This document shows positions 34,349-45,800 of a stretch of DNA of 64,000 nucleotides, piece by piece. Under the pieces are notes generated by a model, which did no database searches, had not been told where the DNA came from, and was given only the letters and a program-made list of their open reading frames with translations. A program made the position numbers and the translations under genes. The stretch covers positions 1-64,000 of the forward strand of contig NZ_FORU01000013.1 in NCBI RefSeq assembly GCF_900114085.1, given 5' to 3'. The DNA is from Myroides guanonis. Its GTDB lineage: Bacteria > Bacteroidota > Bacteroidia > Flavobacteriales > Flavobacteriaceae. Each line of letters opens with the position of its first letter. Position 1 is the stretch's first letter.

Positions 34349-35257
34349 ATGAAGGGTATTGAGTCAACAAAGAAAAAATTACACGAGCGAAACAAACATC
34401 AACAGTTTTATAATTTTGATGTATTAAAACGTTTGGTACCTGAATTAGGAGAGTATATTATTAAAAATCCAATGGGAATTGACACTATTGATTTCGCTAT
34501 TCCAGAAGCTGTCGTTTTACTAAATAAAGCAATTTTAATGCAGGATTATAAGATAAGATTTTGGGAAATACCCAAAGCTAACTTATGTCCTCCAATTCCT
34601 GGTAGAGCTGATTATATTCACTATATAGCTGATTTATTATCCGAAGAAAATAATGGAGAAATACCAATAGGTAATAGAGTGAAGGTTTTAGATTTGGGCA
34701 TAGGAGCAAATGCAATTTATCCTATTATTGGAGTAGCAGAATATGGATGGTCTTTTATAGGTTCTGATATAAATATGCAGTCTCTAAAAACAGCAGCGAA
34801 TATAATCGACAACAACGATCATTTAAAAAACAATGTTACCCTACGTCAACAAATTAATAATAGAAATATTTTAAAAAACATTATTGGAGAGAACGAATGT
34901 TTTAATGTAGTTATTTGCAACCCACCTTTCTTTAAATCAGAAGAAGAAACTCTTTCAAAAACAGTACAAAAACTAAAGAATTTAGGTAAGATGACCACTG
35001 ACAAACCTGTTCAAAATTTCAGTGGGCAGCATAGTGAGCTATGGTGCGATGGAGGAGAAAAATCTTTTATTACAAATTATATCTATGAGAGTGTGCACTT
35101 TAAAACACAAGTTCTATGGTTCACTAGTTTAGTGTCAAACAAGGAACATCTTAAGCCATTACAAACTCTTCTCAAAAAAGTAAAAGCCAAAGATGTCAAA
35201 GTAATAAAGATGGAACAAGGAAATAAAATAAGTCGCATATTAGCATGGAGATATTAA
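34349..35257 (+). CDS. rlmF: 23S rRNA (adenine(1618)-N(6))-methyltransferase
   Basis: 302 residues. The N terminus KKKLHERNKHQQFYNFDVL and NPMGIDTIDFAIPEAVVLLNKAIL are characteristic of RlmF/YbiN. The SAM site is VLDLGIGANAIYPIIG, and the N6-adenine motif IV is NPPFF. FSGQHSELWCDGGEKSFI is also conserved. It methylates A1618 of 23S rRNA using S-adenosylmethionine. Single gene with ATG start in a TAATTTTAC context and no obvious terminator. Confidence 0.95.
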   Translation: MKGIESTKKKLHERNKHQQFYNFDVLKRLVPELGEYIIKNPMGIDTIDFAIPEAVVLLNKAILMQDYKIRFWEIPKANLCPPIPGRADYIHYIADLLSEENNGEIPIGNRVKVLDLGIGANAIYPIIGVAEYGWSFIGSDINMQSLKTAANIIDNNDHLKNNVTLRQQINNRNILKNIIGENECFNVVICNPPFFKSEEETLSKTVQKLKNLGKMTTDKPVQNFSGQHSELWCDGGEKSFITNYIYESVHFKTQVLWFTSLVSNKEHLKPLQTLLKKVKAKDVKVIKMEQGNKISRILAWRY

Positions 35258-35306
35258 GAAACTAAATCTTTCTTACAATCGGCTAAAAATAGCTATAACT
35301 TATATT

Positions 35307-35843
35307 TTACAATTCTCTTCTAAACTTGTCTGTTTTTTCCTTTAATTCAGTGAGTAATTCCATATTAATTATGCCATTAACCTCATCAAAATTCTCATAG
35401 TACTTGGGAAGTGAAAAACTATCTCTGACCTGTCCTCCAAAAGAAGGGAAAACTTTTATAGCTATGTTCAACGAGTTTTGTCCTCCGTATCCACCTGGAG
35501 AGGTTGACATTAAAAACATAGGTTTTTCCTGAAACACTTTCAATTCAATACGAGAACACCAATCAAATAGATTTTTAAAACTCGCAGTCCAATTTCGATT
35601 GTGTTCAGACAATGAACAGATAATAGCATCAGACTGTTTAATCTTTTCTAAAAACCGTGTAGCTCCATCTGGAAAACCGTTTTTTTCTTCATCTATAGAA
35701 AATAACGGAACTCGATAGTCATTCAAATCTATTACTTCTACTTCTCCTGATGGAAACATAGATATGGTAGATTCTACTAATTTCTTATTAATGGAAGTAC
35801 TTGAAGTACTCGCAGCAAATCCTACTATTTTTACAGTCTTCAT
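35307..35843 (-). CDS. NADPH-dependent FMN reductase family protein
   Basis: 178 residues, flavodoxin-like fold. Visible: IVGFAASTSSTSINKKLV (phosphate-binding loop), NDYRVPLFSIDEE, CSLSEHNRNWTASFKNLFDWCSR, and MSTSPGGYGGQNSL, the pattern of NADPH-dependent FMN reductases such as azoreductase and chromate reductase relatives. Likely reduces FMN, quinones or azo compounds. It is 3 bases downstream of a small acetyltransferase gene on the same strand, so they form one transcript. Confidence 0.9.
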   Translation of the reverse strand: MKTVKIVGFAASTSSTSINKKLVESTISMFPSGEVEVIDLNDYRVPLFSIDEEKNGFPDGATRFLEKIKQSDAIICSLSEHNRNWTASFKNLFDWCSRIELKVFQEKPMFLMSTSPGGYGGQNSLNIAIKVFPSFGGQVRDSFSLPKYYENFDEVNGIINMELLTELKEKTDKFRREL

Positions 35844-35846
35844 TTC

Positions 35847-36164
35847 TTATAATTTTTCATAGTTAGGAAAATCCTTTGACACTACACGTTTCCATTCAGG
35901 ATGACGCTTGATATAAGCAAACACTAAAGGACATAAAGGAAATAACTCATAGTTATTTTCTTCTATATACAGTAAACTCTTCTCTATAAGAGCGGTTGCT
36001 ACACCCCTGCCCGCTAATTCCTCAGGGCTTTCTGTATGAATTAACTTGATAATAGAAGCTTCTTCTATATAATCTATAAATGCAATGAAACCCTCCACAA
36101 TTAATTCAAACCTCTTAGTTTCTGCATTTTTAGACACTTCTAATTTTAAATATTCTTCTTTCAT
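35847..36164 (-). CDS. GNAT-like N-acetyltransferase (YjdJ/NATD1 type)
   Basis: 105 residues from the ATG at 36164 (MKEEYLKLEV); the frame extends to 36209 but the added residues lack family similarity. The short GNAT-like fold is recognised by AFIDYIEEASIIKLIHTESPEELAGRGVATALIEKSL and a C-terminal CPLVFAYIKRHPEW, the C-P-x-x-x-x-x-x-x-x-H-P-E-W hallmark of the family. Substrate unknown. First gene of a two-gene unit with the FMN reductase (3-base gap). A -7 box is at 36293-36300. Confidence 0.9.
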   Translation of the reverse strand: MKEEYLKLEVSKNAETKRFELIVEGFIAFIDYIEEASIIKLIHTESPEELAGRGVATALIEKSLLYIEENNYELFPLCPLVFAYIKRHPEWKRVVSKDFPNYEKL

Positions 36165-36292
36165 AATATCTATTGTTACTCTTGATTGTTTCTCAAAGAT
36201 AACATTCAATTTTTCTTTTCTTGTTATCCTAGATTAAGTTATTTTCTCTATTACCCACTCTCTTTAATTTACTTTACTTATTCTTTCTATCG

Positions 36293-36300
36293 CAAAACTA
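36293..36300 (-). promoter_or_regulatory. -7 promoter box for acetyltransferase-FMN reductase operon
   Basis: Minus-strand TAGTTTTG, matching TANNTTTG, about 130 bases before the ATG at 36164. Confidence 0.5.
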
Positions 36301-36827
36301 GAGGAAAATACAAAACTCGTTTTTGCATTGTGATTATTTTGATATCATTTGATATATAATGATTTAAAATATTTCATAAACACCTGTATATCAAAACTTA
36401 AAAATATTAAAAAAGTACTTTGTTCGGAGACTCTTCGGGGATTTCTAGTGTTTACTTTGGCTAGAGGCTCGTTTTCCGAACAAGACCCGAAGGAGACTCG
36501 AACAAAACACAAATAAAACACAAGAATTAGTATTTTTTGACACTCAATATTTTGGTTTTAGCATCTATCTTCTGTTAAAGAAAAAGTTCTGCTAGGAGTA
36601 TAAGCATACGCGTAAAGGTCACTAACATCCTTTTTAAGAGGGTTTAATGGGAAAAACAACCTCTTTTGTGCAAAGAATTATTAGAGGGGCTTAGAAGGAG
36701 ATAAATAGAATTTATAGATAATTAAAAAACAAACATACTTCAATAGCTAAAACTATTGGGCTTATTTAATTATGAGGGTAATGGTGTCCTGTTATTAGGG
36801 AAGCTTACAAGTACTCTATATTAATAA
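36301..36827. other. Gene-less stretch with an 11-bp repeat array
   Basis: About 530 bases between divergently placed units with no credible coding region; short frames only. It contains the phased repeat array at 36417-36530. The part at about 36540-36780 shows nothing recognisable and may be decayed sequence. Confidence 0.5.
36417..36530. repeat. Helically phased 11-bp repeat array with inverted arms
   Basis: The right arm has units of exactly 11 bases: CCGAACAAGAC (36476-36486), CCGAAGGAGAC (36487-36497), TCGAACAAAAC (36498-36508), then two decayed units (36509-36519, 36520-36530). The left arm has two inverted units, ACTTTGTTCGG (36417-36427) and AGACTCTTCGG (36428-36438). A 37-base spacer separates the arms. 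TGTTCGGA (36421-36428) pairs perfectly with TCCGAACA (36475-36482). Function unknown. Confidence 0.7.
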
Positions 36828-36864
36828 AAAAACGACGACCTCTTTTCAGAGATCGTCGTTTCTT
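36828..36864 (-). terminator. Terminator of the giant surface-protein operon
   Basis: AAACGACGA (36830-36838) pairs with TCGTCGTTT (36853-36861), and CTCT with AGAG inside after one mismatch, loop TTTC. The A-run at the left is a T-run on the minus strand after the OmpA-family gene. Confidence 0.9.
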
Positions 36865-36912
36865 TTTCTCAACCTTAAAGGTTTAGACAGTTTCTAAAAC
36901 CTGTAATTAAAT

Positions 36913-38871
36913 TTACAATTCTATCACAATAAATTCACTACGACGGTTTAACTGATGTGCTTCTTCAGAACATGGAACACCATCTGCACATTCATTTACC
37001 AATTGGTTTTCTCCATATCCTTTCCAAGTAAGACGTGCACGATTAATACCATTAGCTACTAACCAATCCGCCGTTGATTTAGCACGACGACTCGATAAAT
37101 CTTCGTTGTACTTATGAGAAGCACGACTGTCAGTATGCGAGCGAATATCTATTTTCATAGTTGGATATTCTATCAAAACTGCTTGTACTTTAGCTAATTC
37201 TGCTGCTGCATCTGGACGGATATTGTGCTTATCTAAATCAAAATAGATTGGATTTAACTTTAATACTTTAAATAAGTCATCACCTTTTTTAATTTCAATA
37301 CGCTTTTTATCTAACTCCAAGTCAGCCTTAGTAACTCCTGTTTCGTTTGGTAACACTACTGTTTTTTCAACAGTGTTGTATCCTTCTAAACTAGCGTTAA
37401 TTCTAAACTTAGTACCACATGTCAAACTAGGGAAAGAGTAAAAAGCATTCGCATCAGCTTTTGTTTCTGCTACTAAATTAAAATCTGCATCATACAATTT
37501 AACTTCTGCAAAAGGCAATCTCTCTTTTGTTTTTGCATCGTATACAACCCCCTCAATTCCTTGAATACAATCTAATACTAGAGCACGCAATTCATTAAAA
37601 GAATAAATATCATCTTTACCCACACCGTTTACACGATTAGAACTTAGAAATCCTTTTTTGCTATCTACATTAATATAGAATGAAAAATCATCTAAAGGAC
37701 TATTAGCAGGTTCTCCAATATTTTGAACTTTTGAAAAACTACCATCTTCTTTAATCTTCGTTACAAAAATATCTAGTCCACCTAAACCTGGTCTTCCATC
37801 TGTAGAAAAATAAAGTTCATTGTTTTCAGTAATGAATGGAAAACTTTCTCTTCCTTCAGTATTGATTTCTTCACCAAGATTTATTGGCTGTCCAAAACTT
37901 CCATTCTCTTTGATTTCAACTTTGTACAAGTCTGATTTGCCAAAACCATTTGCTCTGTCGGAAGCAAAATACATCCACTTACCATCAACTGTTAAAGCTG
38001 GATGTGCTGTACTAAATGCATTACTATTGAAAGGCAATTCTTCTGCTTCAGACCATTTTCCTTTTTCATCTTTTGATGATTTGTAAATCTTCAACAAAGT
38101 GGTTTTGTGTGCATCTTTTCCTCTTTTTCCTTTATTAAAGTTATTTCGAGAAAAATACATTGTCATTCCATCTTTTGTTAGAACTGGTGTCGACTCATTG
38201 AACTTAGTATTAAGCTTTTTTGCAAAAGTTTCTAAATCTCCATAAGTACCATCTTCTTTAATCTCTACTGAATACAAATTTGTAAAATACTCACTCGTCC
38301 AACTGTGAATTTTCTTTGAAACAGTTCCCTTTTTACGTGCTGAAGCAAAAATCAATTTCCCATCATAAACAGTAGTTCCATAATCAGAAGCTCCACTATT
38401 AAACGGTACTAATTGTAATTCATAACGTCCAGAATTAGCTTCTATCTCAGCTCTATAGTCTTTTGAACCTTCAATTAACTTGGTACGAATATCTTCTGCC
38501 TCTAGTTTATTGAACTGCTCTAATACTACAGTTGCGCGGTCATACTCTTCAATAGATTTCAAAGTTTGTGCATAGCGGTAATAGTATTCAGAAGCTATCT
38601 CATTGCCTTCTATTTCTTCAAACAGAATAGAATACCATTTGTGAGCTTCTATTAGCTTACCATTAAAATAGTACGCATCTCCCAAGTTTTTCAAAACCTC
38701 TGGTGTATGATACCCTTTGTTAGCCACATGCTCATACAATTGAATAGCATCAATATAAGCAAAGCGTTCCATTCGAGTGTCTGCACGTTTAGCTTGCGCC
38801 TCTTGTGCTTGTGCAGTTGTTCCTAAAACAAGAAGCACAAACATTACTAAAAAGTTTATATAATTTCTCAT
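36913..38871 (-). CDS. OmpA family protein with TPR, PD40 and regulatory-like beta domain
   Basis: 652 residues. Signal peptide (about 1-22, ending AQAQEAQA). Then a TPR-like helical region (about 30-150), WD40-like PD40 beta-propeller repeats (about 165-420, recurring LYFSTDGRPGLGGLDIF and MYFASDRANGFGKSDLY), a carboxypeptidase-regulatory-like beta domain (about 430-520), and a C-terminal OmpA peptidoglycan-binding domain (about 540-652, with IYFDLDKHNIRPDAAAEL and DIRSHTDSRASHKYNEDLSSRRA). This architecture accompanies PorP/SprF proteins and is thought to anchor T9SS surface complexes to the cell wall. Last gene of the operon, 12 bases after the PorP/SprF gene. Confidence 0.93.
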   Translation of the reverse strand: MRNYINFLVMFVLLVLGTTAQAQEAQAKRADTRMERFAYIDAIQLYEHVANKGYHTPEVLKNLGDAYYFNGKLIEAHKWYSILFEEIEGNEIASEYYYRYAQTLKSIEEYDRATVVLEQFNKLEAEDIRTKLIEGSKDYRAEIEANSGRYELQLVPFNSGASDYGTTVYDGKLIFASARKKGTVSKKIHSWTSEYFTNLYSVEIKEDGTYGDLETFAKKLNTKFNESTPVLTKDGMTMYFSRNNFNKGKRGKDAHKTTLLKIYKSSKDEKGKWSEAEELPFNSNAFSTAHPALTVDGKWMYFASDRANGFGKSDLYKVEIKENGSFGQPINLGEEINTEGRESFPFITENNELYFSTDGRPGLGGLDIFVTKIKEDGSFSKVQNIGEPANSPLDDFSFYINVDSKKGFLSSNRVNGVGKDDIYSFNELRALVLDCIQGIEGVVYDAKTKERLPFAEVKLYDADFNLVAETKADANAFYSFPSLTCGTKFRINASLEGYNTVEKTVVLPNETGVTKADLELDKKRIEIKKGDDLFKVLKLNPIYFDLDKHNIRPDAAAELAKVQAVLIEYPTMKIDIRSHTDSRASHKYNEDLSSRRAKSTADWLVANGINRARLTWKGYGENQLVNECADGVPCSEEAHQLNRRSEFIVIEL

Positions 38872-38883
38872 GTTTCTTGTCTT

Positions 38884-39822
38884 TTAGAAGAATCGTGGTG
38901 TATTGATTCGGTTATAGCGATTAAACAATTCAAAACGCATAAATATTTCATGCGAACCCGAGTTGTAATGTGCTAATTTGGTCGTTTCTGCATCATAACT
39001 ATACCCTATTAGTAACCCGTCATTTACTTGGAATCCAACCAATCCACTAACAGCTGCATCCCATCTGTAAGCAGCTCCTACAACAAACTTATCGTTAAAC
39101 ATGAAGTTAGCTGTTAAGTCAACCTGTAAAGGTGCTCCTTCCAAAGCTTTCACTAAAAAAGCAGGCTTGAACTTTAAGCTAGGATTCAAGTCAAAAACAT
39201 AACCTCCCATAACATAAAAATTCATCTTTTGCTTCATAGTTGAAACTGCATTATCATCATATCGAGTTGTCTCCAACAAATGAGGTACAGAAACACCAAA
39301 ATAAGACTTATCAGAATGTAAGTAAATACCTGCACCTACGTTTGGAGTGAACTGATTTTCTACATTTTGTTCAAACACAAAGTCTGAAGAATTATCCATT
39401 GAAAGTTTCGTATAGTCAACATTCAATAGATTTGCTGTTCCCTTTACACCAAAAGACAATTTATAATTTGATCTAAGATCTATGGTATAAGATAAATCAA
39501 TTGCTAAGTTGTTTTCATCCATAGCACCAATACGATCGTTCAAATAAGAAACTCCTAAACCAAGTTTAGAATCACCTAATGGTGTGTTCATTGAAATATT
39601 TGCTGTTTGAGGAGCTCCATCAAGACCTACCCATTGGGTTCTATATAATCCAAACACACTCATTACCTCTCGCGAACCAGCATAAGCAGGATTCACTTGA
39701 TTTGTATTATACATATAGTGTGTGTATTGAGGATCTTGCTGGGCATGCATTGCTGCACTGCCCAGAAACAAGATTCCACAAAACGCTGTTTTTATTGTTT
39801 TATGAATTTTCATCGTTTTCAA
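38884..39822 (-). CDS. PorP/SprF family type IX secretion system outer-membrane protein
   Basis: 312 residues. The signal peptide ends at AMHAQQDPQYTHYMYN, and QDPQYTHYMYNTNQVNPAYAGSR is the invariant N terminus of mature PorP/SprF proteins. The rest is beta-barrel-like with alternating hydrophobic strands, ending in FELFNRYNRINTPRFF with a terminal Phe as in outer-membrane proteins. In Flavobacterium johnsoniae SprF is needed to secrete the adhesin SprB encoded just upstream; here the 1-base gap to the giant gene implies the same pairing. Confidence 0.95.
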   Translation of the reverse strand: MKTMKIHKTIKTAFCGILFLGSAAMHAQQDPQYTHYMYNTNQVNPAYAGSREVMSVFGLYRTQWVGLDGAPQTANISMNTPLGDSKLGLGVSYLNDRIGAMDENNLAIDLSYTIDLRSNYKLSFGVKGTANLLNVDYTKLSMDNSSDFVFEQNVENQFTPNVGAGIYLHSDKSYFGVSVPHLLETTRYDDNAVSTMKQKMNFYVMGGYVFDLNPSLKFKPAFLVKALEGAPLQVDLTANFMFNDKFVVGAAYRWDAAVSGLVGFQVNDGLLIGYSYDAETTKLAHYNSGSHEIFMRFELFNRYNRINTPRFF

Positions 39823-39823
39823 A

Positions 39824-42800
39824 TTAATTAGATTCTAAATGAATGTATCCTGATTGATCCATAGTTTGTGTAGTTCCATTACCCAAACTAAAGTCATACT
39901 TCACAACGTAGAAGTATGTACCAGTAGGCAATTTCTCACCACCACTTACTACATGTTTTGTATTAGCATACCCTTTAAACACATTACCGTTTGAATTGTA
40001 ATTTGTTGTAGTGTATACTAATTTACCCCAACGGTTGAAAATCTCAACTGTGTTACCTGGATAACATTCAATACCTTTTAATTGGAATTCATCATTCACG
40101 CCATCTCCATTCGCAGAAATTGCGTTTGTAAACTCAATTTTACAAGCCACATGAATAGTTTGTTCAAACTCAGTTTCATTTCCGCAAGAATCTGTTGCCG
40201 TCCAAGTTCTAAGTAAATCATATCGGTTTGGACAATCGCCAGCTATTGTTTCTTCAGTAAAAGTTACATTAACAGTACCACATGAATCAATTGCTTTTAA
40301 TTGCTCTCTCTCTTTCAAATCTTCACATGATAAGAACAATTCTTTTGCAGGTAATGGATCAACAAATACAGGAGCTGTTGTATCTTCAATTGTTATTTTT
40401 TGAACATGACTCGCTGTGTTCCCACAAGAATCTGTAGCTGTCCATGTTCTAACTAATTGATAGCTTCCTAAACAATCTCCGTTTGTACGTAACTCCGTAA
40501 ATTCGATTTTAGCTGTACTACAAGCATCAACTGCATTCATAACAGCAGCTTCAGGAATTCCAGCAGTACACTCTAAAGTTAAATCCTTAGGTAAGTTTGT
40601 TGTAAATACTGGTGCTACATCATCTACTATTGTAAATGTAGCAGTCGTTTCACTCTCGTTTCCACAAGAATCTGTAGCTGTAAATATTACAGTAGCTGTT
40701 CCTGTTGAACCGCAAGCTTTAACTAACCCTGTAAAGTTATTTGTCCAAGTAACTGTATTGGAACAAGCGTCTATTGCTTTTGCCCCACCGTGATTAGCCA
40801 ACCAAGCAGCTAAATCATTCGCGTTGCCATTACCATCACAAGCAACTGTCGTGTCTATTGCTTCCACAATAAAGTCTGGACCTATTGTATCGACAATTGT
40901 AAACGTAGCCTGCTTACTAGAAGTGTTTCCACACTCATCAGTAACTGTAAATTTAACAACCGTATTTCCTGTTTTTCCACAAAGAACACTTGTATTTACA
41001 ACCTCTGTTGTCCAAACTAATTTATCAGCAGCAGAACAATTGTCTGATGCTACTGCATTTCCAAAAGTAGCCAACCAATCTTTGTAAGCTTTTATATTAC
41101 CAGCTCCATCACATTCAACAATTACATCATCTGGCGATTTTGTAAATTCTGGTGCTGTTTTGTCTTCAACTGTAATAGTTTGTGTGAAAGAAGTTACATT
41201 TCCACAAGAATCTGTAGCCGTCCATACTCTAACTAAATCATAGCTATTAGCACATAATCCACCAACTTTTTTCTCTGTAAATGATATTACAGCTTCACCA
41301 CAGTTATCAGTAGCTACTAATATAGGTGTCGCAGGAACTACATCACATGAAACAGTCATTTTAGCCACTGGTAATGTTCCTACAAACTTAGGTGCTTCTG
41401 TATCTACAACAGTAAAAGTAGCCGTAGTTGTAATTTCATTACCACAAGCATCAGTTGCTTTGAAGATTACTTTTACACTTCCCGCATTTCCACAAGTTGT
41501 TACAAAATTAGCTGGAACATAATCATTTGTCCATTTTACTGTTGAACAAGAATCTGTTGCTTCTGCACCTGCATGGTTTGCTAACCAATTATCTAAAGCT
41601 TGTTGGGTGGTAGTACCACATTGTACTGTTAAACCTTGAGCCTCTTTAACTAGCGTTGGTTTTAAAGTATCTACTACTTTAATAGTAGCACTTGTAACTT
41701 CTGTATTACCACATGAATCTGTAGCTGTAAATACTACAGTAGCATTTCCTGTGTTTCCGCAAGCTGCTGTTAATCCAGTGTAATTATTAGTCCAAGTTAC
41801 CGAGCCACATAAATCAGAAGCGATTGCTCCACCGCGATTGTTTAACCAAGTTGTTATTTGAGTATCCACATTAGTACCACATTCAATCACTAGATTATCT
41901 GCCGGTTTATCAATAGAAGGAGCCATTTCGTCTTTAATGGTAAATGTCGCTTGCTTACTAGAAGCGTTTCCACACTCATCAGTAACTGTAAATTTAACAA
42001 CTGTGTTTCCGGTTTTTCCACAAAGAACACTTTTATTTACAATCTCTGTATTCCAACCCAATTTATCATCAGCAGAACAATTGTCTGTTGCTACTGCATT
42101 TCCAAAATTAGTTAACCAATTTTGAAAATCAGCCTTATTTCCAGTTCCATCACATTCAACTGTTACATCTTGTGGAACAACATCGAATACTGGAGCCAAT
42201 TTATCTGCAACGATAATGATTTGTGTATGTGAAGTTGTATTTCCACATAAATCTGTAGCTGTCCAGGTTCTTTTTACAACAAAGTTATTAGCACAAGTAC
42301 CATCAACTTTTGTTTCTTTAAACTCAACATCCGCAGTACCACAGTTATCTTTAGCTGTTAAAGCAGCTGCTACTGGAACGTCATTTAAACAAGAAACGGT
42401 AATATTAGAAGGAAGGACCTCAACAAATTTAGGTGCAATCTTGTCTTCTACTGTAACTATTTGAGTATGTGAAATTGAATTTCCACATTCATCGGTAGCT
42501 GTCCATATTCTTGTTAATACAAAACTATTAACACATGTACCAGCTACTTTTGTTTCTTTAAACTCAACATCCGCAGTACCACAGTTATCTTTAGCTGTTA
42601 AAGCAGCTGCTACTGGAACGTCATTTAAACAAGAAACGGTAATATTAGCAGGAAGATCCTCTACAAATGTTGGGGCAATCTTATCTTCTACTGTAATAAC
42701 TTGTGTATGTGAAACAGAGTTACCACATAAATCTGTAGCTGTCCATATTCTTGTTAATACAAAACTATTTGCACAAGTACCATCTACTTGAGTTTCTTTA

Positions 42801-45800
42801 AATACTACATCAGCAGTACCACAATTATCCTCAGCCGTTAAAACTTCTACTGTTGGAACGTCGTTTAAACAAGAAACTGTATTATTAGCAGGTAGATCTG
42901 TTTGATCAAACTTCGGTGCTACTTTATCTTCAACGGTAATCGTTTGTGTAAAGCTTGTTGCATTTCCGCAAGAATCTGTAGCCGTCCATACTCTAACTAA
43001 ATCATAGCTATTCGCACATAAACCACCTACTCTTTTTTCTGTAAACGATATCACCGCTTCACCACAGTTATCAGTAGCTACCAATATTGGCGTTGCAGGA
43101 ACAACATCACAAGAAACAGTCATTTTAGTTACTGGCAATACTCCTACAAATTTAGGTGCCTCAGTATCTACAACTGTGAAAGTAGCTGTAGTAGCGATTT
43201 TTCTACTACAAGCATCAGTTGCAGTAAATGTTACTGTATAACTACCTGCTTTTCCACAAGTTGAAATAAAATCAACTGTTTCGGAATCATTTGTCCAAGT
43301 TACAATTGAGCAAGAGTCAATAGCTTCTGCACCACCATGATTTTTCAACCAATTAGTAAACGCTAATTCTGTATTAGAATTACATTCTACTGTTAAGTCT
43401 TGAGCCTCTTTTGTAATTGTCGGAACTATAGTATCTACAACTTTTACAGTTGCCATTGTAACACTCTTATTATTACAAGCATCTGTTGCTGTGAAAGTAA
43501 CCTCAATCGGTGCTCCACATACAGTTAACTTTCCAGCGTAATTATGAGTCCATGTAACCTCTCCACAATTATCTGTAGCAACAGCTCCACCAAAGTTACT
43601 TAACCACGCGTTTAGTTCATCTTCCACATGAACACCACATTCAATCTCTAAATGAGATGCTGGTTTTTCAATTATAGGTGCTTTCGTATCTTTAATAGCA
43701 AAAGTAGCTTGTTCAAATGCCATATTTCCACATGCATCCGTAACGATAAAGTCAACAATTACAGTCCCTGTAATACCACAAATAGTGTTGGTGTCTTCTA
43801 TATGAGTGGTTGACCAAGTTACAATACCACAGCTATCTGCTGCTTCTGCACCACCATGATCAGCTAACCAAGCGTGGAATCCATCAGGTCCATCAAGATT
43901 TCCTTTACCATCACACTCTACTATTTTACTTTTTGGTTTTTTCGTAAAAGTAGGTGCGGTAGTATCTACAACTGTAAAAGTTGCTACAGTTGTTGCTTTA
44001 TTACCACAAGGATCAGTTACTGTAAAAGTTACTAGGGCACTTCCAGTACCTGGACACGAACCCTGTGTAACAACTGTAAAATCATGATCCCATTCTAAAT
44101 CTACATCATTACTACAACCATCAGTTGCTGTGGCTCCACCATTACTGCCTAACCAAGCATCTAACAATTGTTGATAATTTGCAGACTTACATTCTAGCGT
44201 TAAACCTTCTGCAACCTTAGTTATAGTCGGTGGTGTTTTATCTTCAATAGTAAATGTAGCTATTTCTGAAACCTCATTTCCACAAGCATCTGTAGCTGTA
44301 AAAGTCACTGTATAACTACCTGCTTTTTCACCACAAAGAGCATCAAAACTAATAGTATCAAAATTGTTTGTCCAAACTACAACACCACATGCATCAGTTG
44401 CCACTGCTCCACCGTGGTTTCTCAACCAACTCTCTAGAGCTTCTGTTGTGTTTGATTCACAAGATACCGTTATACTTTGTGGTTTTCTGTTTAAGACTGG
44501 AGTCACTTTATCTTCTATAGTGATAATTTGCTCACACTCAACCTCAACCCCACTTACATCTGTAACTATAAAAGTTCTTGCAAAGCTTCTAACTCCAGCT
44601 ATACAAACAGAAATTTGACTGTCACTATAAGTATATGTTGTAGCACCACAAGATGTAAGAATTGTTGGAATTCCTGTAATTTCAGGACCATATCCTTGTT
44701 CACAACTTGTTATTGTTATATCCGAAGGACATTCAATTTGCAATGTACAACAAACTGGTGCCTCTCCCTCAATCACTAATGGAGTACAGTTATTAGCATC
44801 TGTAAAAATAAGAGAATACGCTGTTCCTTTAGCAATAGTATCTGATGTCCAAACGTCACCATTAAACGACCCTGGCGCTCCTGTTCCCGAAACTAAATAA
44901 GGTCCTTTCCCTGTCAGTTCTACAACAATATTATAAGTCTGTTGATCTATAGAACAAATTAAATCAGTTGTTCCTATTAGAACTTCATTATTCAAAAGAA
45001 CTTTAATTTCACCTATATTACTTTTACAAGCTCCATCCGCAATAAATCTATTGATAACATAATACGTTCTTCCATCTACTAAAGGTGTGTTTAAAGGTAA
45101 ACGTGTATTAACTTTATCTGCAATTGCCTCTTGCTCATTTTCATACCACGATAAGTAAAATCCATTAGTAAACGTTACGTCTTCTAACGTAGGAACCTTT
45201 CCATCTAATGACGGATTACAAATTATCCTAGTTTGTTGGGGAGGATCAATCGTCAAAACACCATCAACTGGTAAAATCATTGGAATTAAATCTTCTAAAA
45301 GAACCTGATCGATTCCCTTTGGACAGCTCGGTGTATTACAAGAAGAGACATCTATATTTTGGAAAACCATCACAGCAATTTTTCCAAAGTCATGATTACA
45401 AGTTAGACTTACTTCATCATTAACTGTGTATTTCAATGGAACATTGACAAGTTTAATACGTTCATCAACACTGATATCCTGAGTTACTTTATAAATATAA
45501 CCGCGATTATCAAGTTGATCTATTCCTTTATATTCTACCTTTCCTGCTGGTTGTATATAATCTTGTGGATTACCCACTATACTCCATCCTACTGGAAGTT
45601 TTATGGCAAAATAATACTCATCCGTAATCGCATCAGTATTTTTATCAGCACCTGTATTCAATAACTCGAAATTATATTTCGCTCTAAGATTTCCTCCTAC
45701 TGTTAGTACAGGGTCTAAAACAACCTTATGAGTAATAGTTTCTAACTCTGGGAAAGAATCGGAACCACCTTCAATTAAAATACGTTTTGAAGTAGCTGGT

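Noticed and set aside
36541..36780. Possible short coding remnants (for example an ATG followed by GKTTSFVQRI)
   Set aside because: The frame stops after about 15 codons; too short to support.
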